A stretch of 64,000 nt of DNA from Leptospirales bacterium (GTDB lineage Bacteria > Spirochaetota > Leptospiria > Leptospirales > Leptonemataceae), in the NCBI GenBank assembly GCA_016788865.1, contig JAEUSB010000059.1, positions 62,001 to 126,000 of the forward strand, written 5' to 3'. The notes beneath the pieces were generated by a model. The model had not been told where the DNA came from. It searched no databases and was given only the letters and a program-made list of their open reading frames with translations. How positions within the stretch are numbered: the stretch's first letter is position 1; the number at the start of each line of letters is the position of its first letter. Shown here in pieces: positions 8,494 through 16,917 of the stretch. Position numbers and translations under genes: made by a program.

Positions 8494-9687
8494 TTGAAAA
8501 GTTCTAAATTCTTGATTGTACTGCTTGGCGCATTGGTGGCGGTGGGGCCTTTTTCAATTGACATGTATTTGCCTGGACTCCCGTCCATTGCGAAGGATTT
8601 TGCAGCCCCGATTTCCAGCGTTCAACTGACGCTCACCAGTTTCTTTTTTGGAATAGGATTTGGACAGTTGCTCTATGGTCCAATCATCGATCGCTTTGGT
8701 CGTAAGACACCTCTGATTGTTGGACTCACCATTTACATCCTGAGCACAATTGGCTGCGCGCTCAGTTACTCCGTTGGAGCCCTTGTAGTATTTCGCCTGC
8801 TACAATCACTCGGCGCATGCGCAGGCATGGTAATCTCCAGAGCCATTGTCCGCGATGTATTCAGCCCGCACGAAGCAGCAAAGGTATTCTCGCAAATCAT
8901 GCTGGTAATGGGCATTGCTCCCATTGTGGCCCCAACTGTCGGGGGCTTCCTGCTCACCTTCACGCACTGGAGAGTCATCTTTGTCGTGCTTGGCTTGATT
9001 GCAGTGGCTACCCTGGCCGCCGCCTGGTTCTTCCTCGAGGAAACAAGGGCCCCGGACCCTGGGATATCTCTCCGCCTCAAACCAGTAATGGAAGAGTACC
9101 TGGAGGTTTTGAGGACTCCGCGATTCTACATTTATACACTGACCGCCGGGTTTGCGGCGGCTGTGATGTTTTCTTACATTGCGGGTTCGCCTTTTGTCTT
9201 TATGGAAATCTATGGATTTAGCAAAGCACAATACGGGGTCTTGTTTGGTTTCAACGCCGCGGGACTTATTCTTGCAAGCCAGGTAAACAATTTGCTCTTG
9301 AATCGATTCGAATCCGTCGCGATCACGAAGTTCGTTGCATTTCTCTATTTACCGTTTGGCCTCTTACTGCTTGCTGCAATTGAGCTAGATCTTGGACCTT
9401 ATCCAGTAATGTTTCTTTTGTTTTTACTCGTTGGTGGATTTGGATTCATCATTCCAAATTCCTCAGCGTTGTCGATGGCGCCATTCAAGCAAAACGCTGG
9501 TTCCGCTTCCGCGCTTATGGGCGCTCTGCAAATGGGATTCGGTGGAGTTGCTTCAGCAATCGTAAGTCTATTGCACGACGGCACTGCAATGCCAATGGGA
9601 ATCGTAATGGCAGTCTGCGGATTTATGGCATTTGTTGTGCCGGTGTTTTTCAGGAAGCACGAGCACGCGGCTGCAACGACCACATAA
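8494..9687 (+). CDS. Bcr/CflA-type MFS multidrug exporter
   Basis: About 397 residues with twelve predicted membrane segments. It shows the family pattern near the N-terminus: FSIDMYLPGLPSIAKDF, then QLTLTSFFFGIGFGQLLYGP and the MFS loop DRFGRK. A long ALVVFRLLQSLGACAGMV segment carries the RxxQ-type motif of drug:proton antiporters. The family exports bicyclomycin, sulfonamides or chloramphenicol in other bacteria; the substrate here is unknown. The frame is open further upstream, overlapping trpC. A TTG at 8494 preceded by GAGG six bases away gives the expected short N-terminus (LKSSKFLIVLLGAL) and is taken as the start. The stop lies six bases from the convergent GMC oxidoreductase stop. 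Confidence 0.88.
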   Translation: MKSSKFLIVLLGALVAVGPFSIDMYLPGLPSIAKDFAAPISSVQLTLTSFFFGIGFGQLLYGPIIDRFGRKTPLIVGLTIYILSTIGCALSYSVGALVVFRLLQSLGACAGMVISRAIVRDVFSPHEAAKVFSQIMLVMGIAPIVAPTVGGFLLTFTHWRVIFVVLGLIAVATLAAAWFFLEETRAPDPGISLRLKPVMEEYLEVLRTPRFYIYTLTAGFAAAVMFSYIAGSPFVFMEIYGFSKAQYGVLFGFNAAGLILASQVNNLLLNRFESVAITKFVAFLYLPFGLLLLAAIELDLGPYPVMFLLFLLVGGFGFIIPNSSALSMAPFKQNAGSASALMGALQMGFGGVASAIVSLLHDGTAMPMGIVMAVCGFMAFVVPVFFRKHEHAAATTT

Positions 9688-9693
9688 CCGCGG

Positions 9694-11286
9694 CTAGGTG
9701 CTAACTCTGCTGGACTTTTGTCCGGCAAGCTTTCGCGCGGCGCGCAGACTGGAACTCATGGTCGTAATCTGCGGATTTACCGAAAGCCCTGTAGGAATCC
9801 AGCAGGCGTCCATAACAAAGATATTCTTATGACCGTACAATTCAAAGTCCGGGTTGATAGCTCCAGTCTTTGGATCGGACGATGCTTGAATCGATCCATG
9901 AGGATGCGCAGAACCGACACTCAGTCTACCAGCCTCAAAGGTCTTTTGCAAGACCCAATCAAAGTTGGCGCCGGGACCAGTTTTGAATTCTTCCTGCATA
10001 TCACCAAATGGAAAGATCAACTCGGTTGCACCGGCGGCGGTTTGAACCTCCGCCAGCATTTTTAGCCCGAGGAGCATATTCTTCCCATCTGTTGGAGTCA
10101 TCTCATAGTGAACCTTGCGCTTACCCCAACTCCATTCGACCTTACCTGCCGTTTGACCGTCCGCTCCATCACGCACCAGGACAATCCCCGCACTCAGCTT
10201 CTTGTAGTCCTTGATATGCTTGAATTGTCTTGAGCCGTAGAATGGCATGATAGCCGACGTCAGCGTAGGTCGAAACGGTGCGACCTCGAGCCAGAATCCG
10301 TACCCGGTGTTTCTCTGGTTATGCCCATCCTTGATCACGACTGATTGTGGCGGTCCATGCCACATATCGATATCTGTTTTGAATTTTGCAAAAATGGTCG
10401 AGGTTGGATGAAGCTTTAAGTTCTTACCGACCATATCGTTGCCAAGACCAGATCTCTGCAGCAACGCCGGCCCTTCGAGAGCTCCAGCGCTCAAAATCAC
10501 GACTGGTGCTTCAATTTCCATTTCTTCAATTACGATGCCTGGCGCAGCCTCGTACGGATCCGGCGTGAACTCCGCGAATACTTTCTTGACCTTTCCATCA
10601 GAGATCTTTGTTGCTCGCATGTTTGTTACGACAATTGCCCCCGCGGCGATTGCATCGGGAATGTAAGTTAGAAACATCGATTGCTTTGCATTGATCGGGC
10701 ATCCAAGGCCGCAACGACCGAGGCCCTGACAGCCCTTGCTGTTGTTCTTTAAAACCTCGGGATGGAGTCCAATTGCCTTGCCCCCCCGCATCAGCACTTC
10801 GTTGTTGTGATTGATCAAGCGCGGCGGAACTTCGTGCACTCCCACGCGCGCATGTACCTCTTCGATGAACGCCGCCATCTCTTCACTGCGACCATAGCCC
10901 GGCAGTCCAAAACGATCGCGCCATTCGTTTGTCACATAGTCCGGTGGATAGAGCGACGTTTGCCAGTTAATCGTTGTTGAACCGCCTAACGTTCTTCCCT
11001 GGACAATGCTGGCTGTTTGATTTTCTGTGAGAACATATCCGGCATCCCGATAAAGACGAGCCTGCGAAATAAACTCATCGTTTGAGAAATTGCCGGGATT
11101 AAAATAACCGCCCTCTTCTATCAGGACTACTTTCCAGCCGCTCTTTGAAAGTTCCGCAGCGGCAACAGCCCCGCCGGCACCCGAACCAATGACAACAGCG
11201 TCCGCCTTGAGCTTCCAGGTGCTCACAAGATCGAACTCTTTGATGATTTGTTTATGCTCAGCAGGTGTAATTACTTCTTTTTTCAT
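9694..11286 (-). CDS. GMC-family FAD oxidoreductase
   Basis: A 530-residue glucose-methanol-choline oxidoreductase. The FAD-binding Rossmann motif is VVIGSGAGGAVAAAELSKSG near residue 30. The GMC signature region is GRTLGGSTTINWQTSLYPP. A Cys-rich stretch GCQGLGRCGLGCPINA at about 185-200 resembles that of the cholesterol oxidase-like and long-chain alcohol oxidase branch. The C-terminus carries SAHPHGS, with the catalytic-site histidine, and NIFVMDACWIPTGLSVNPQ. The substrate is probably an alcohol or sugar-type hydroxyl group. The small gene ten bases upstream on the same strand (11297-11824) is probably its partner subunit. No signal peptide is seen on this protein. The ATG at 11286 has a GCGGAA-type ribosome site. 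Confidence 0.9.
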   Translation of the reverse strand: MKKEVITPAEHKQIIKEFDLVSTWKLKADAVVIGSGAGGAVAAAELSKSGWKVVLIEEGGYFNPGNFSNDEFISQARLYRDAGYVLTENQTASIVQGRTLGGSTTINWQTSLYPPDYVTNEWRDRFGLPGYGRSEEMAAFIEEVHARVGVHEVPPRLINHNNEVLMRGGKAIGLHPEVLKNNSKGCQGLGRCGLGCPINAKQSMFLTYIPDAIAAGAIVVTNMRATKISDGKVKKVFAEFTPDPYEAAPGIVIEEMEIEAPVVILSAGALEGPALLQRSGLGNDMVGKNLKLHPTSTIFAKFKTDIDMWHGPPQSVVIKDGHNQRNTGYGFWLEVAPFRPTLTSAIMPFYGSRQFKHIKDYKKLSAGIVLVRDGADGQTAGKVEWSWGKRKVHYEMTPTDGKNMLLGLKMLAEVQTAAGATELIFPFGDMQEEFKTGPGANFDWVLQKTFEAGRLSVGSAHPHGSIQASSDPKTGAINPDFELYGHKNIFVMDACWIPTGLSVNPQITTMSSSLRAARKLAGQKSSRVST

Positions 11287-11296
11287 TCTATTCCGC

Positions 11297-11824
11297 CTAT
11301 CCCGCGTAGGGAGTGATTTGTGGAGACGTGGAGTAGCCGGCGTAGGCCTGCAGTGCCGGACTGGACGAGAGTAAGAAGAAGCAAGTCTGTCTCAAGATAT
11401 TGTACAAACCGCGTTTCATCACGTTATCTGAATTCTTCCAACCAAGCATGCGCTGTTCTCGCTGCTCCCTGGGTAGCTGCACAAGGGTCTTGAATGATCC
11501 GTCCAAAACAAGGCTTGCAAGATAGGAAGACGGTGCCCCGGCGAGCTCACGCACGATGTCTTTTGTATCCAATGGCGATGGATGACCAAATACGTAGTCA
11601 TCCAATGCTCGCCCCAGATCAAAATCAGGAAAGGGAGTATCTGCCAGGAACACCTCACCGACTGCGTTCATGTTCCGATATTCCTGGTCGCTAATGCCTT
11701 TCAAGGGTGCTCCAACGACGGAAGTTCCGCAGTCAATGCCCGAAAATGTCAACGATGTCAGCGCAAATACCTTTATGGATCCGCGCAGGAAAGAAGCTCG
11801 ACTGATCTGAGTTTCAGGATGCAT
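11297..11824 (-). CDS. Small subunit-like protein of a GMC dehydrogenase (gluconate 2-dehydrogenase subunit 3-like)
   Basis: About 175 residues. The N-terminus SRASFLRGSIKVFALTSL followed by GIDC looks like an export signal. It resembles a twin-arginine or lipoprotein signal but has neither a true RR pair nor a good lipobox. The body has the pattern of the small subunits that accompany membrane-bound GMC dehydrogenases: an early LKGISDQEYRNMNAVGEVFL segment, then DLGRALDDYVFG and a helical C-terminus. The family normally escorts the flavoprotein to the periplasm. The start is placed at the ATG at 11824; the longer open frame upstream (to 12013) overlaps the divergent activator gene and is low in sense. 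The assignment rests on gene pairing and overall pattern, so it is moderate. Confidence 0.6.
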   Translation of the reverse strand: MHPETQISRASFLRGSIKVFALTSLTFSGIDCGTSVVGAPLKGISDQEYRNMNAVGEVFLADTPFPDFDLGRALDDYVFGHPSPLDTKDIVRELAGAPSSYLASLVLDGSFKTLVQLPREQREQRMLGWKNSDNVMKRGLYNILRQTCFFLLSSSPALQAYAGYSTSPQITPYAG

Positions 11825-11941
11825 GGGGGCTTGGGTAAAACGACCCTTTAATAAGTCAAATGCGAAGAAAAAATTTCCGAGCTCCCCGTCTGCCCCACAG
11901 TCTTTTTCGAGCGAGGGCCAACTGTCAAACAGGGGCTTTTT

Positions 11942-14461
11942 ATGTTTGCGACCTCCGTCGTGGCTACCCCGATGGTGACGATGCCCTGGATTGCAAAGGT
12001 CCTCATCTCGCATACTCTGACCGCCACCTTCACGGGCGTGCTACTCGTAAGTGTTCTGCGCCAGAGGCAATCACCCGCTGCCCGGGCTCTCGCCGGCTTG
12101 CTCGGGGGCAGCCTGCTCTGGATTCTGGTAAATGCTCTCTCTGAGGTGCTGACGGTCCAGGGAAGGCCCTCAGATTTTGCAGGCGCGTTTGCTGGAGTCG
12201 CTCTGCAGGTGATGGTAATATCTGCTTACTGTCTTTCGGAGATGCTCGGAGCAAAGGAACTTTCGAAAGCCGCTCGCATCCGGATCGTCTGCGTGACCCT
12301 TGGTTCAACGGTAACCGCTGCACTCTCCTTCACATCCGACTACATCACAGCGCGCACCGTTCTTCCGGACGGTTCTACAACCGCCGACTACAGGCTATGG
12401 TTCAGGGCTGCAGGCGCTTGGTCAACTCTGGTGACGTTAACCGGCCTTCTGGTGCTCTACGGCCGCTTCTCGCGCGAAAAAGAAGCACGTATCCGGATGC
12501 AAATGCGACTCTATATGACGGGAATTCTGTTCAGTCTCGGGATGACGGTGCTCCTCGCCTATTTACTTCCTCTTTTTGCAGGCCGCAGTGATCTGTTCTT
12601 TGCTGGCGTCGATTCAAGCATCATTTTTGCCGCGCTGATGAGCTATGCCATACTGTTTCATGGGATGTTCGATCTGCGTACAGCATTCCTGCGACTGCTC
12701 CTGCGGGTTTTCCTTTCTGTCGTACTTGCAGCCGGGATTTACTTCCTGTTCTTAAACTTTCTGCTCGACAGAGAGCAGAGATTTTCGATTGAACTTCTGG
12801 CGGGACTTTCTGTTTTCTTCGCGGCTATTTTTGTGCTCGCGCAATGGCTTTTGCCTGTCATTGACCGGTTGCTAATAAGTCAGACGCCTCCTCTTGAAAA
12901 ACTGCTACGCCCCCTGTTTGCACTTTCTGCCGATCCGCTCATTGAGGATGATGCAGGCCGTGTTTTCAGATTGCTCGCGGCGGCACCGCACTTCAGCAAA
13001 GGCTGGCTCCTGGTTCCGCGAGCGGGCGGTACCAGGCTGCACAGAAACGGTCTCGATACCTCCCTGCCTCGCACGCACAGAATCTTCCTCCAGAGACTTC
13101 TTCTGGTCCGCAAGCTACCGACTGCATTCTTGGAAAAACTGGACCGCGTGTTCCTGCTCGATCGTGAAGTCGGAGGCTTGCCTGGCGGGGGAGCGGGAAA
13201 ACGATTCCACAAAGCTTTGGTAGCGCTTGGAGAAAATGGAACAAAAGCGTTCCTCCCCCTTACCACGGCTGAGCGCCTGACGGGATGGCTGGCACTGGGA
13301 GAGCGCCCGGACGATTTGCCTTTCTACACGCGCGACCTGACCTTTCTCGAATCCGTTCGTACGGCGCTTGGGGTCTTCTTCGACTACCGCCGTTACCTGC
13401 TCGAACATCAAGAGAAAGCGAGCGCGATCGAACAAGATCTTACCCGATTGACTGAAGCTTTGAGTGCCCGCACACTCGAGAGCAAGCGAACCGAACTCAC
13501 GGATCGCTCCCTTGTCTATCGCAGCCCGAAAATGCAGGAAACGGTGGAGCATGCTTTGAAGCTGGCAGGTTCTGAACGCCCGGTGCTCATCACGGGGGAA
13601 ACCGGAACGGGTAAAGAAGTGTTCGCGCGTCTTCTTCACGAACGCTCCACCCGGGCGGCCGGGCCCTTTGTCGCAGTGAATTGTGCTGCCGTCGCCGAAA
13701 ATCTCTGGGAAGATGAACTCTTTGGCCATGTGCGGGGCGCCTTTACAGACGCACGCTCCGAGCGAACCGGTAGGATCCGCGAGGCCGGAAACGGAATCCT
13801 GTTTCTGGATGAAATCGGTGAAATGCCATTGCTCGTCCAGGCACGCCTGCTCCGCCTACTGCAGGAAGGGACATTCTCTCCGGTAGGATCGGACGGGAGC
13901 CTTGAAGCGAAATGTCGATTTGTTTTTGCGACCAATCGCAGTCTAACGGATATGATTAAGCGCGGCGCGTTCCGTGAAGATCTATACTATAGAATTAACG
14001 TCCTGACTCTGGAACTTCCGCCTCTTCGTGAGCGCCGTCAGGACATTCCAGTTCTCGCTGAATACTGGGTAAGCGAACTCGGCAAGCGCGGCGGCACCCT
14101 GCAGCAAATCGACGATAGGGCAATGCGCGCGATGCAAAATGCGACCTGGCCCGGCAACATCCGCGAGCTAGAGAATTTCATTGTGCGAATGAGTCTGCTT
14201 TCCGGGAGCGCGGTGTTGACTCTTGAAGACCTGCCGCGGGAAATGCGACGCACCCCACCCCCAGGGCAGCTGCTTACCACGGATCAGAAAGATTCTATTG
14301 AAATCGACGCAACCTTGAAAGAGATGATCGATGATTACACGCGTCGTGTCCTCCGGGCTGCACTCAAGCAGACGGGTGGCAATCGCACGCAAGCAGCAGC
14401 GCTGCTTGGGATGAAACGAGGATCCCTCCTCTACAGAATGAAGGAACTGAATATCGAATAG
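11942..14461 (+). CDS. Membrane-anchored sigma54-dependent transcriptional activator
   Basis: A fusion of 839 residues. Residues 1 to about 320 hold roughly eight hydrophobic segments, resembling the multi-helix sensor halves of histidine kinases. About 330-480 is a GAF-like region. A short helical linker leads to the AAA+ domain from about 525 to 755: Walker A GETGTGKE near 552, ELFGHVRGAFTDA with the sigma54-contacting loop near 598 (GAFTDA, not the usual GAFTGA), Walker B GILFLDEIGEM, and FREDLYYRINVLTLELPPLR. The last 45 residues are a Fis-type helix-turn-helix (TGGNRTQAAALLGMKRGSLL). It should bind an upstream site and drive RNA polymerase-sigma54 by ATP hydrolysis, with a signal read at the membrane. 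AGGGG lies six bases before the ATG. The downstream gene has a matching promoter and binding sites. Confidence 0.92.
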   Translation: MFATSVVATPMVTMPWIAKVLISHTLTATFTGVLLVSVLRQRQSPAARALAGLLGGSLLWILVNALSEVLTVQGRPSDFAGAFAGVALQVMVISAYCLSEMLGAKELSKAARIRIVCVTLGSTVTAALSFTSDYITARTVLPDGSTTADYRLWFRAAGAWSTLVTLTGLLVLYGRFSREKEARIRMQMRLYMTGILFSLGMTVLLAYLLPLFAGRSDLFFAGVDSSIIFAALMSYAILFHGMFDLRTAFLRLLLRVFLSVVLAAGIYFLFLNFLLDREQRFSIELLAGLSVFFAAIFVLAQWLLPVIDRLLISQTPPLEKLLRPLFALSADPLIEDDAGRVFRLLAAAPHFSKGWLLVPRAGGTRLHRNGLDTSLPRTHRIFLQRLLLVRKLPTAFLEKLDRVFLLDREVGGLPGGGAGKRFHKALVALGENGTKAFLPLTTAERLTGWLALGERPDDLPFYTRDLTFLESVRTALGVFFDYRRYLLEHQEKASAIEQDLTRLTEALSARTLESKRTELTDRSLVYRSPKMQETVEHALKLAGSERPVLITGETGTGKEVFARLLHERSTRAAGPFVAVNCAAVAENLWEDELFGHVRGAFTDARSERTGRIREAGNGILFLDEIGEMPLLVQARLLRLLQEGTFSPVGSDGSLEAKCRFVFATNRSLTDMIKRGAFREDLYYRINVLTLELPPLRERRQDIPVLAEYWVSELGKRGGTLQQIDDRAMRAMQNATWPGNIRELENFIVRMSLLSGSAVLTLEDLPREMRRTPPPGQLLTTDQKDSIEIDATLKEMIDDYTRRVLRAALKQTGGNRTQAAALLGMKRGSLLYRMKELNIE

Positions 14462-14462
14462 C

Positions 14463-14479
14463 TGTCAAAGAATTTGACG
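14463..14479. promoter_or_regulatory. Inverted-repeat enhancer site 1 (putative activator binding site)
   Basis: TGTCAAAGAATTTGACG: half-sites GTCAAA and TTTGAC separated by three bases. It begins immediately after the activator stop codon and lies about 150 bp upstream of the expected transcription start of the exported-protein gene, within the usual range of sigma54 enhancer sites. Binding by the adjacent activator is inferred. Confidence 0.7.
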
Positions 14480-14491
14480 ATGTCCTGGCAC

Positions 14492-14508
14492 TGTCAAATT
14501 CCTTGACA
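14492..14508. promoter_or_regulatory. Inverted-repeat enhancer site 2 (putative activator binding site)
   Basis: TGTCAAATTCCTTGACA: a perfect TGTCAA/TTGACA dyad with a five-base centre and the same geometry as the site at 14463. The two centres are 29 bp apart, close to three helical turns, so two activator dimers could sit on roughly the same DNA face. Confidence 0.72.
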
Positions 14509-14605
14509 CCCCTGACGGGTCCGCCTGGGCCTCAGAGCCATCTCAAAACACAATTCTTCCATACAAGGCAGCGCATGGCACCTGTGTCGCGGGAGCTCGG
14601 AGACC

Positions 14606-14621
14606 TGGCATGCTTCTGGCA
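14606..14621 (+). promoter_or_regulatory. Sigma54 (-24/-12) promoter
   Basis: TGGCATGCTTCTGGCA matches the sigma54 consensus TGGCAYR-N4-TTGCW at every defined position except one (G for T in the -12 box). The invariant GG (14607-14608) and GC (14619-14620) are separated by exactly ten bases. Transcription should start near 14632, just ahead of the GGAGGA ribosome site at 14634-14639. It lies about 100 bp downstream of the two dyads and right after the gene for a sigma54 activator. Confidence 0.85.
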
Positions 14622-14643
14622 ATAGGGGAGCATGGAGGAAACC

Positions 14644-15429
14644 ATGAAAAAAATACTCACCGCTGCGATCTTCGCAGCGCTCTTAACAGGCACAACAGCA
14701 TATGCGGAGGACACCGCGGACTCCAAATCCGGGCTCATTACAGCCGGTCGCGGGTTCGTGTATCTCGTACTCTCACCGGTACAGATTACTACTGGATTGC
14801 TTGAGGGTGTTGCGGCGCTGCCCTATTATGCAGCTACAGGGTTGCATGCGCTCAACGAAAGACTGAACGAGGCCTCCGCGGAAGTGACCCTGGCCGACAC
14901 GTACAACTCTGCGTACGGGAAAGACATTCGAAACGTGCGTGATGATGGGGAGACGGGTCAGGTTTTCCGCCGGATGCGTGATGCGACAATCATGTTTCAG
15001 AAAATTCTGAAACAGTACGGCGTCAAAGACTCGCAAAACTACGTCCTCACCAGCGTTGATACAGCAAAGGGTGACGGATTGGTTTTGTTCGCCGTGGTTT
15101 ACCGTCAGGCGACATCTATTACCGTAAAGGATGCGGAAGGCCAGGTTCGATCATTTAACGTAGAGGATCGATTGTTCTACGAACCATATCGCTTCGATTC
15201 AAATGGTACGGCCCTGGACCGTGTCATTGACTTCGGAGGCGTACCTCTAGAACACGCACGAACCCAGAAGATGCAGGCAATGCTCTTGACGCTTGCAGCG
15301 AATGCGGTAGTGCGCGGGGATTCTAAGCCTGACTACTGGGATACTGAGCGCCGATGGATCAAAGGAGAGCACCGGGTCATCCTTCAGTCGCGCCAGAACG
15401 ATCTGAATCACAAGCTCGGAATCCGCTGA
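14644..15429 (+). CDS. Exported protein of unknown function, predicted sigma54-controlled
   Basis: A 261-residue protein with a clear Sec signal peptide: MKKILTAAIFAALLTGTTAYA, cleaved after AYA. I do not recognise a family. After the signal comes a hydrophobic, Gly-rich stretch (LSPVQITTGLLEGVAALPYY) that may be a membrane-contacting helix. A charged helical region with DDGETGQVFRRMRDATIMFQ follows, then beta-rich sequence to the end. There is one obvious ribosome site, GGAGGA at 14634, which points to the ATG at 14644. An in-frame ATG at 14632 is too close to the expected transcript start. The gene is transcribed from the -24/-12 promoter, so it is the likely sole target nearby of the activator encoded upstream. 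A terminator follows directly, making it monocistronic. Confidence 0.8.
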   Translation: MKKILTAAIFAALLTGTTAYAEDTADSKSGLITAGRGFVYLVLSPVQITTGLLEGVAALPYYAATGLHALNERLNEASAEVTLADTYNSAYGKDIRNVRDDGETGQVFRRMRDATIMFQKILKQYGVKDSQNYVLTSVDTAKGDGLVLFAVVYRQATSITVKDAEGQVRSFNVEDRLFYEPYRFDSNGTALDRVIDFGGVPLEHARTQKMQAMLLTLAANAVVRGDSKPDYWDTERRWIKGEHRVILQSRQNDLNHKLGIR

Positions 15430-15437
15430 TTCAAACT

Positions 15438-15480
15438 TGCCGCCGCGTTCGCAGAACCTGCGTGCCGGCGGCATTCCTTT
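15438..15480 (+). terminator. Intrinsic terminator of the sigma54-controlled gene
   Basis: TGCCGCCG (15438-15445) pairs with CGGCGGCA (15466-15473), with an inner GCAG/CTGC helix, followed by TTCCTTTT. It begins nine bases after the stop codon. Confidence 0.75.
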
Positions 15481-15726
15481 TGGCATACCGCACTTTCCTG
15501 GTGCGCCCTCAGCACTTAACTTCGCAGAAGATTCGCAAGGAGTTCTTACTGATGGTAATTGTTTCTCGTCGAAATTGGGAAGTAATACTTCTGGACGTAT
15601 GATAGTCCTGACGCAAGCATGCTTGGCAAATTCAAAGCGAAGAATGATCGATCACAATGCCATTCAATACAAACAAAACACTGGTTTTTCGCGTTTTTTT
15701 CACAACTAAGACCGGTGTAAGAACGC
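15481..15726 (+). other. Intergenic region upstream of the MpaB-type gene
   Basis: No gene is supported here. The only structure noticed is a 13-bp dyad, GAAGTAATACTTC, at 15579-15591, which could be an operator for the gene at 15727. The 3' half is AT-rich with an oligo-T run near 15695. No confident promoter is called. Confidence 0.4.
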
Positions 15727-16917
15727 ATGCCTGATAGCGCGTTTCGTGACACAGCCGAGTGGCATTCCGCACGGGCAGTCGGTAAACGCTTGGCTCTGCA
15801 CCTGCAGCAAACCGATGAACTGGCGGACGCGGTGGTTCACGATTTCACCAGTATGCGGCCCGGAGCAGGGATGATTTTGTTAAGCCGTATTTTGGCTCAA
15901 GGTAGGGATGCAGTCCCGGATGCTCCGCAATCTTTAGTCGACCTGCTGGCAAGCATGGAAACAGAACCTCTCTGGCTGGACTGGGATGAGATTGATTTGG
16001 GTGCGTCTGCATTCATGCGCGCCGGTGCCTTCGGAGCTGCGGCTCTGTTGTGCCATTCACTGCCCATCGGTTATCTTGATCCACTTTCGAGCAAGCCGCT
16101 GATTTTTTCCGGACGACTTGTGGAGCGCGCCCCGCGACGACTAATGGAAACCGCTCGCTTCGTCTACGAATGCTGTCAGCCAGGAGGGATGCGCCGCAGT
16201 GGCCGTGGTTTTCACATTTGCGTCCGCGTCCGTTTAATGCATGCGCAGGTGCGTCGTCTACTCTTGAAGTCCGGCCGCTGGAACGCCGGGCTATGGGGAC
16301 AGCCAATCAGCGAGTTTCATTTACTGGGAACAAACGTCTTCTTTTCACTCGCAGTGGTAGATGCACTGCGAAGATGGGGAATCTACATCAGCAGTCGTGA
16401 GGAACAGGCGATTTTTAGCCTGTGGCGTTATAACGGATTCTTGATGGGAATTTCCAGTGAAGTTTTACCCGCGAATTTGAGCGAAGCGCGCCGCATCTTG
16501 AACAGCCTCGAACTGAGCCGCGAGCGCGCCAATGAAAAATCAGTCGAACTAATGCAGGCCCTGCTAGACGCGGGAGCAGAGTTGTCGGAGAAAATCCTTC
16601 ACGTAAATATTCAGAATCTGGTGCGAGCTGCTCTTGGCGGGCTCGTTCGCAATTTGCTTGGGGAAACGCGTGCAGACGAACTCGGACTGCCCAGAAACAT
16701 TTTTCGATTTCTGCCCTTGCTCTGGTGGCCAGTTTTACGAAGCATCGAGTTCTTGCGACTTTGTATTCCAGGCAGTCGACGGTTGGCAGTCTACATAGGA
16801 ACATATTTGTGGCAGTGGTCAGTAAATGCAGGCCTACAGGGACGTGACGCCAGCTTCGCCATTCCTCAGAGAATGCACGGGGAACGTTTACCGGGAGGAA
16901 ACAGCAATGCCAGATAA
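15727..16917 (+). CDS. MpaB-type (DUF2236) oxygenase-like protein
   Basis: A 396-residue soluble, helix-rich protein with the pattern of the MpaB/latex-clearing protein family (DUF2236). It has GAGMILLSRIL and FMRAGAFGAAALLCHSLP near the N-terminus, and RRLMETARFVYECCQPGGM. The RVRLMHAQVRRLLL segment has the histidine and arginines expected to hold heme b, and the C-terminal half has WRYNGFLMGISSEVLPANL. Characterised relatives are heme oxygenases acting on polyisoprenoids or other hydrophobic substrates; the substrate here is unknown. Its 3' end overlaps the start of the methyltransferase-fusion gene by 11 bases, so the two are translationally coupled and probably act in one process. No strong ribosome site precedes the ATG. 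Confidence 0.75.
   Translation: MPDSAFRDTAEWHSARAVGKRLALHLQQTDELADAVVHDFTSMRPGAGMILLSRILAQGRDAVPDAPQSLVDLLASMETEPLWLDWDEIDLGASAFMRAGAFGAAALLCHSLPIGYLDPLSSKPLIFSGRLVERAPRRLMETARFVYECCQPGGMRRSGRGFHICVRVRLMHAQVRRLLLKSGRWNAGLWGQPISEFHLLGTNVFFSLAVVDALRRWGIYISSREEQAIFSLWRYNGFLMGISSEVLPANLSEARRILNSLELSRERANEKSVELMQALLDAGAELSEKILHVNIQNLVRAALGGLVRNLLGETRADELGLPRNIFRFLPLLWWPVLRSIEFLRLCIPGSRRLAVYIGTYLWQWSVNAGLQGRDASFAIPQRMHGERLPGGNSNAR

Noticed and set aside
11825-12013. Upstream extension of the gene at 11297-11824
   Set aside because: Extra 63 codons encode a His/Arg/Lys-rich segment without family similarity and overlap the divergent activator gene; the export-type N-terminus begins at 11824.
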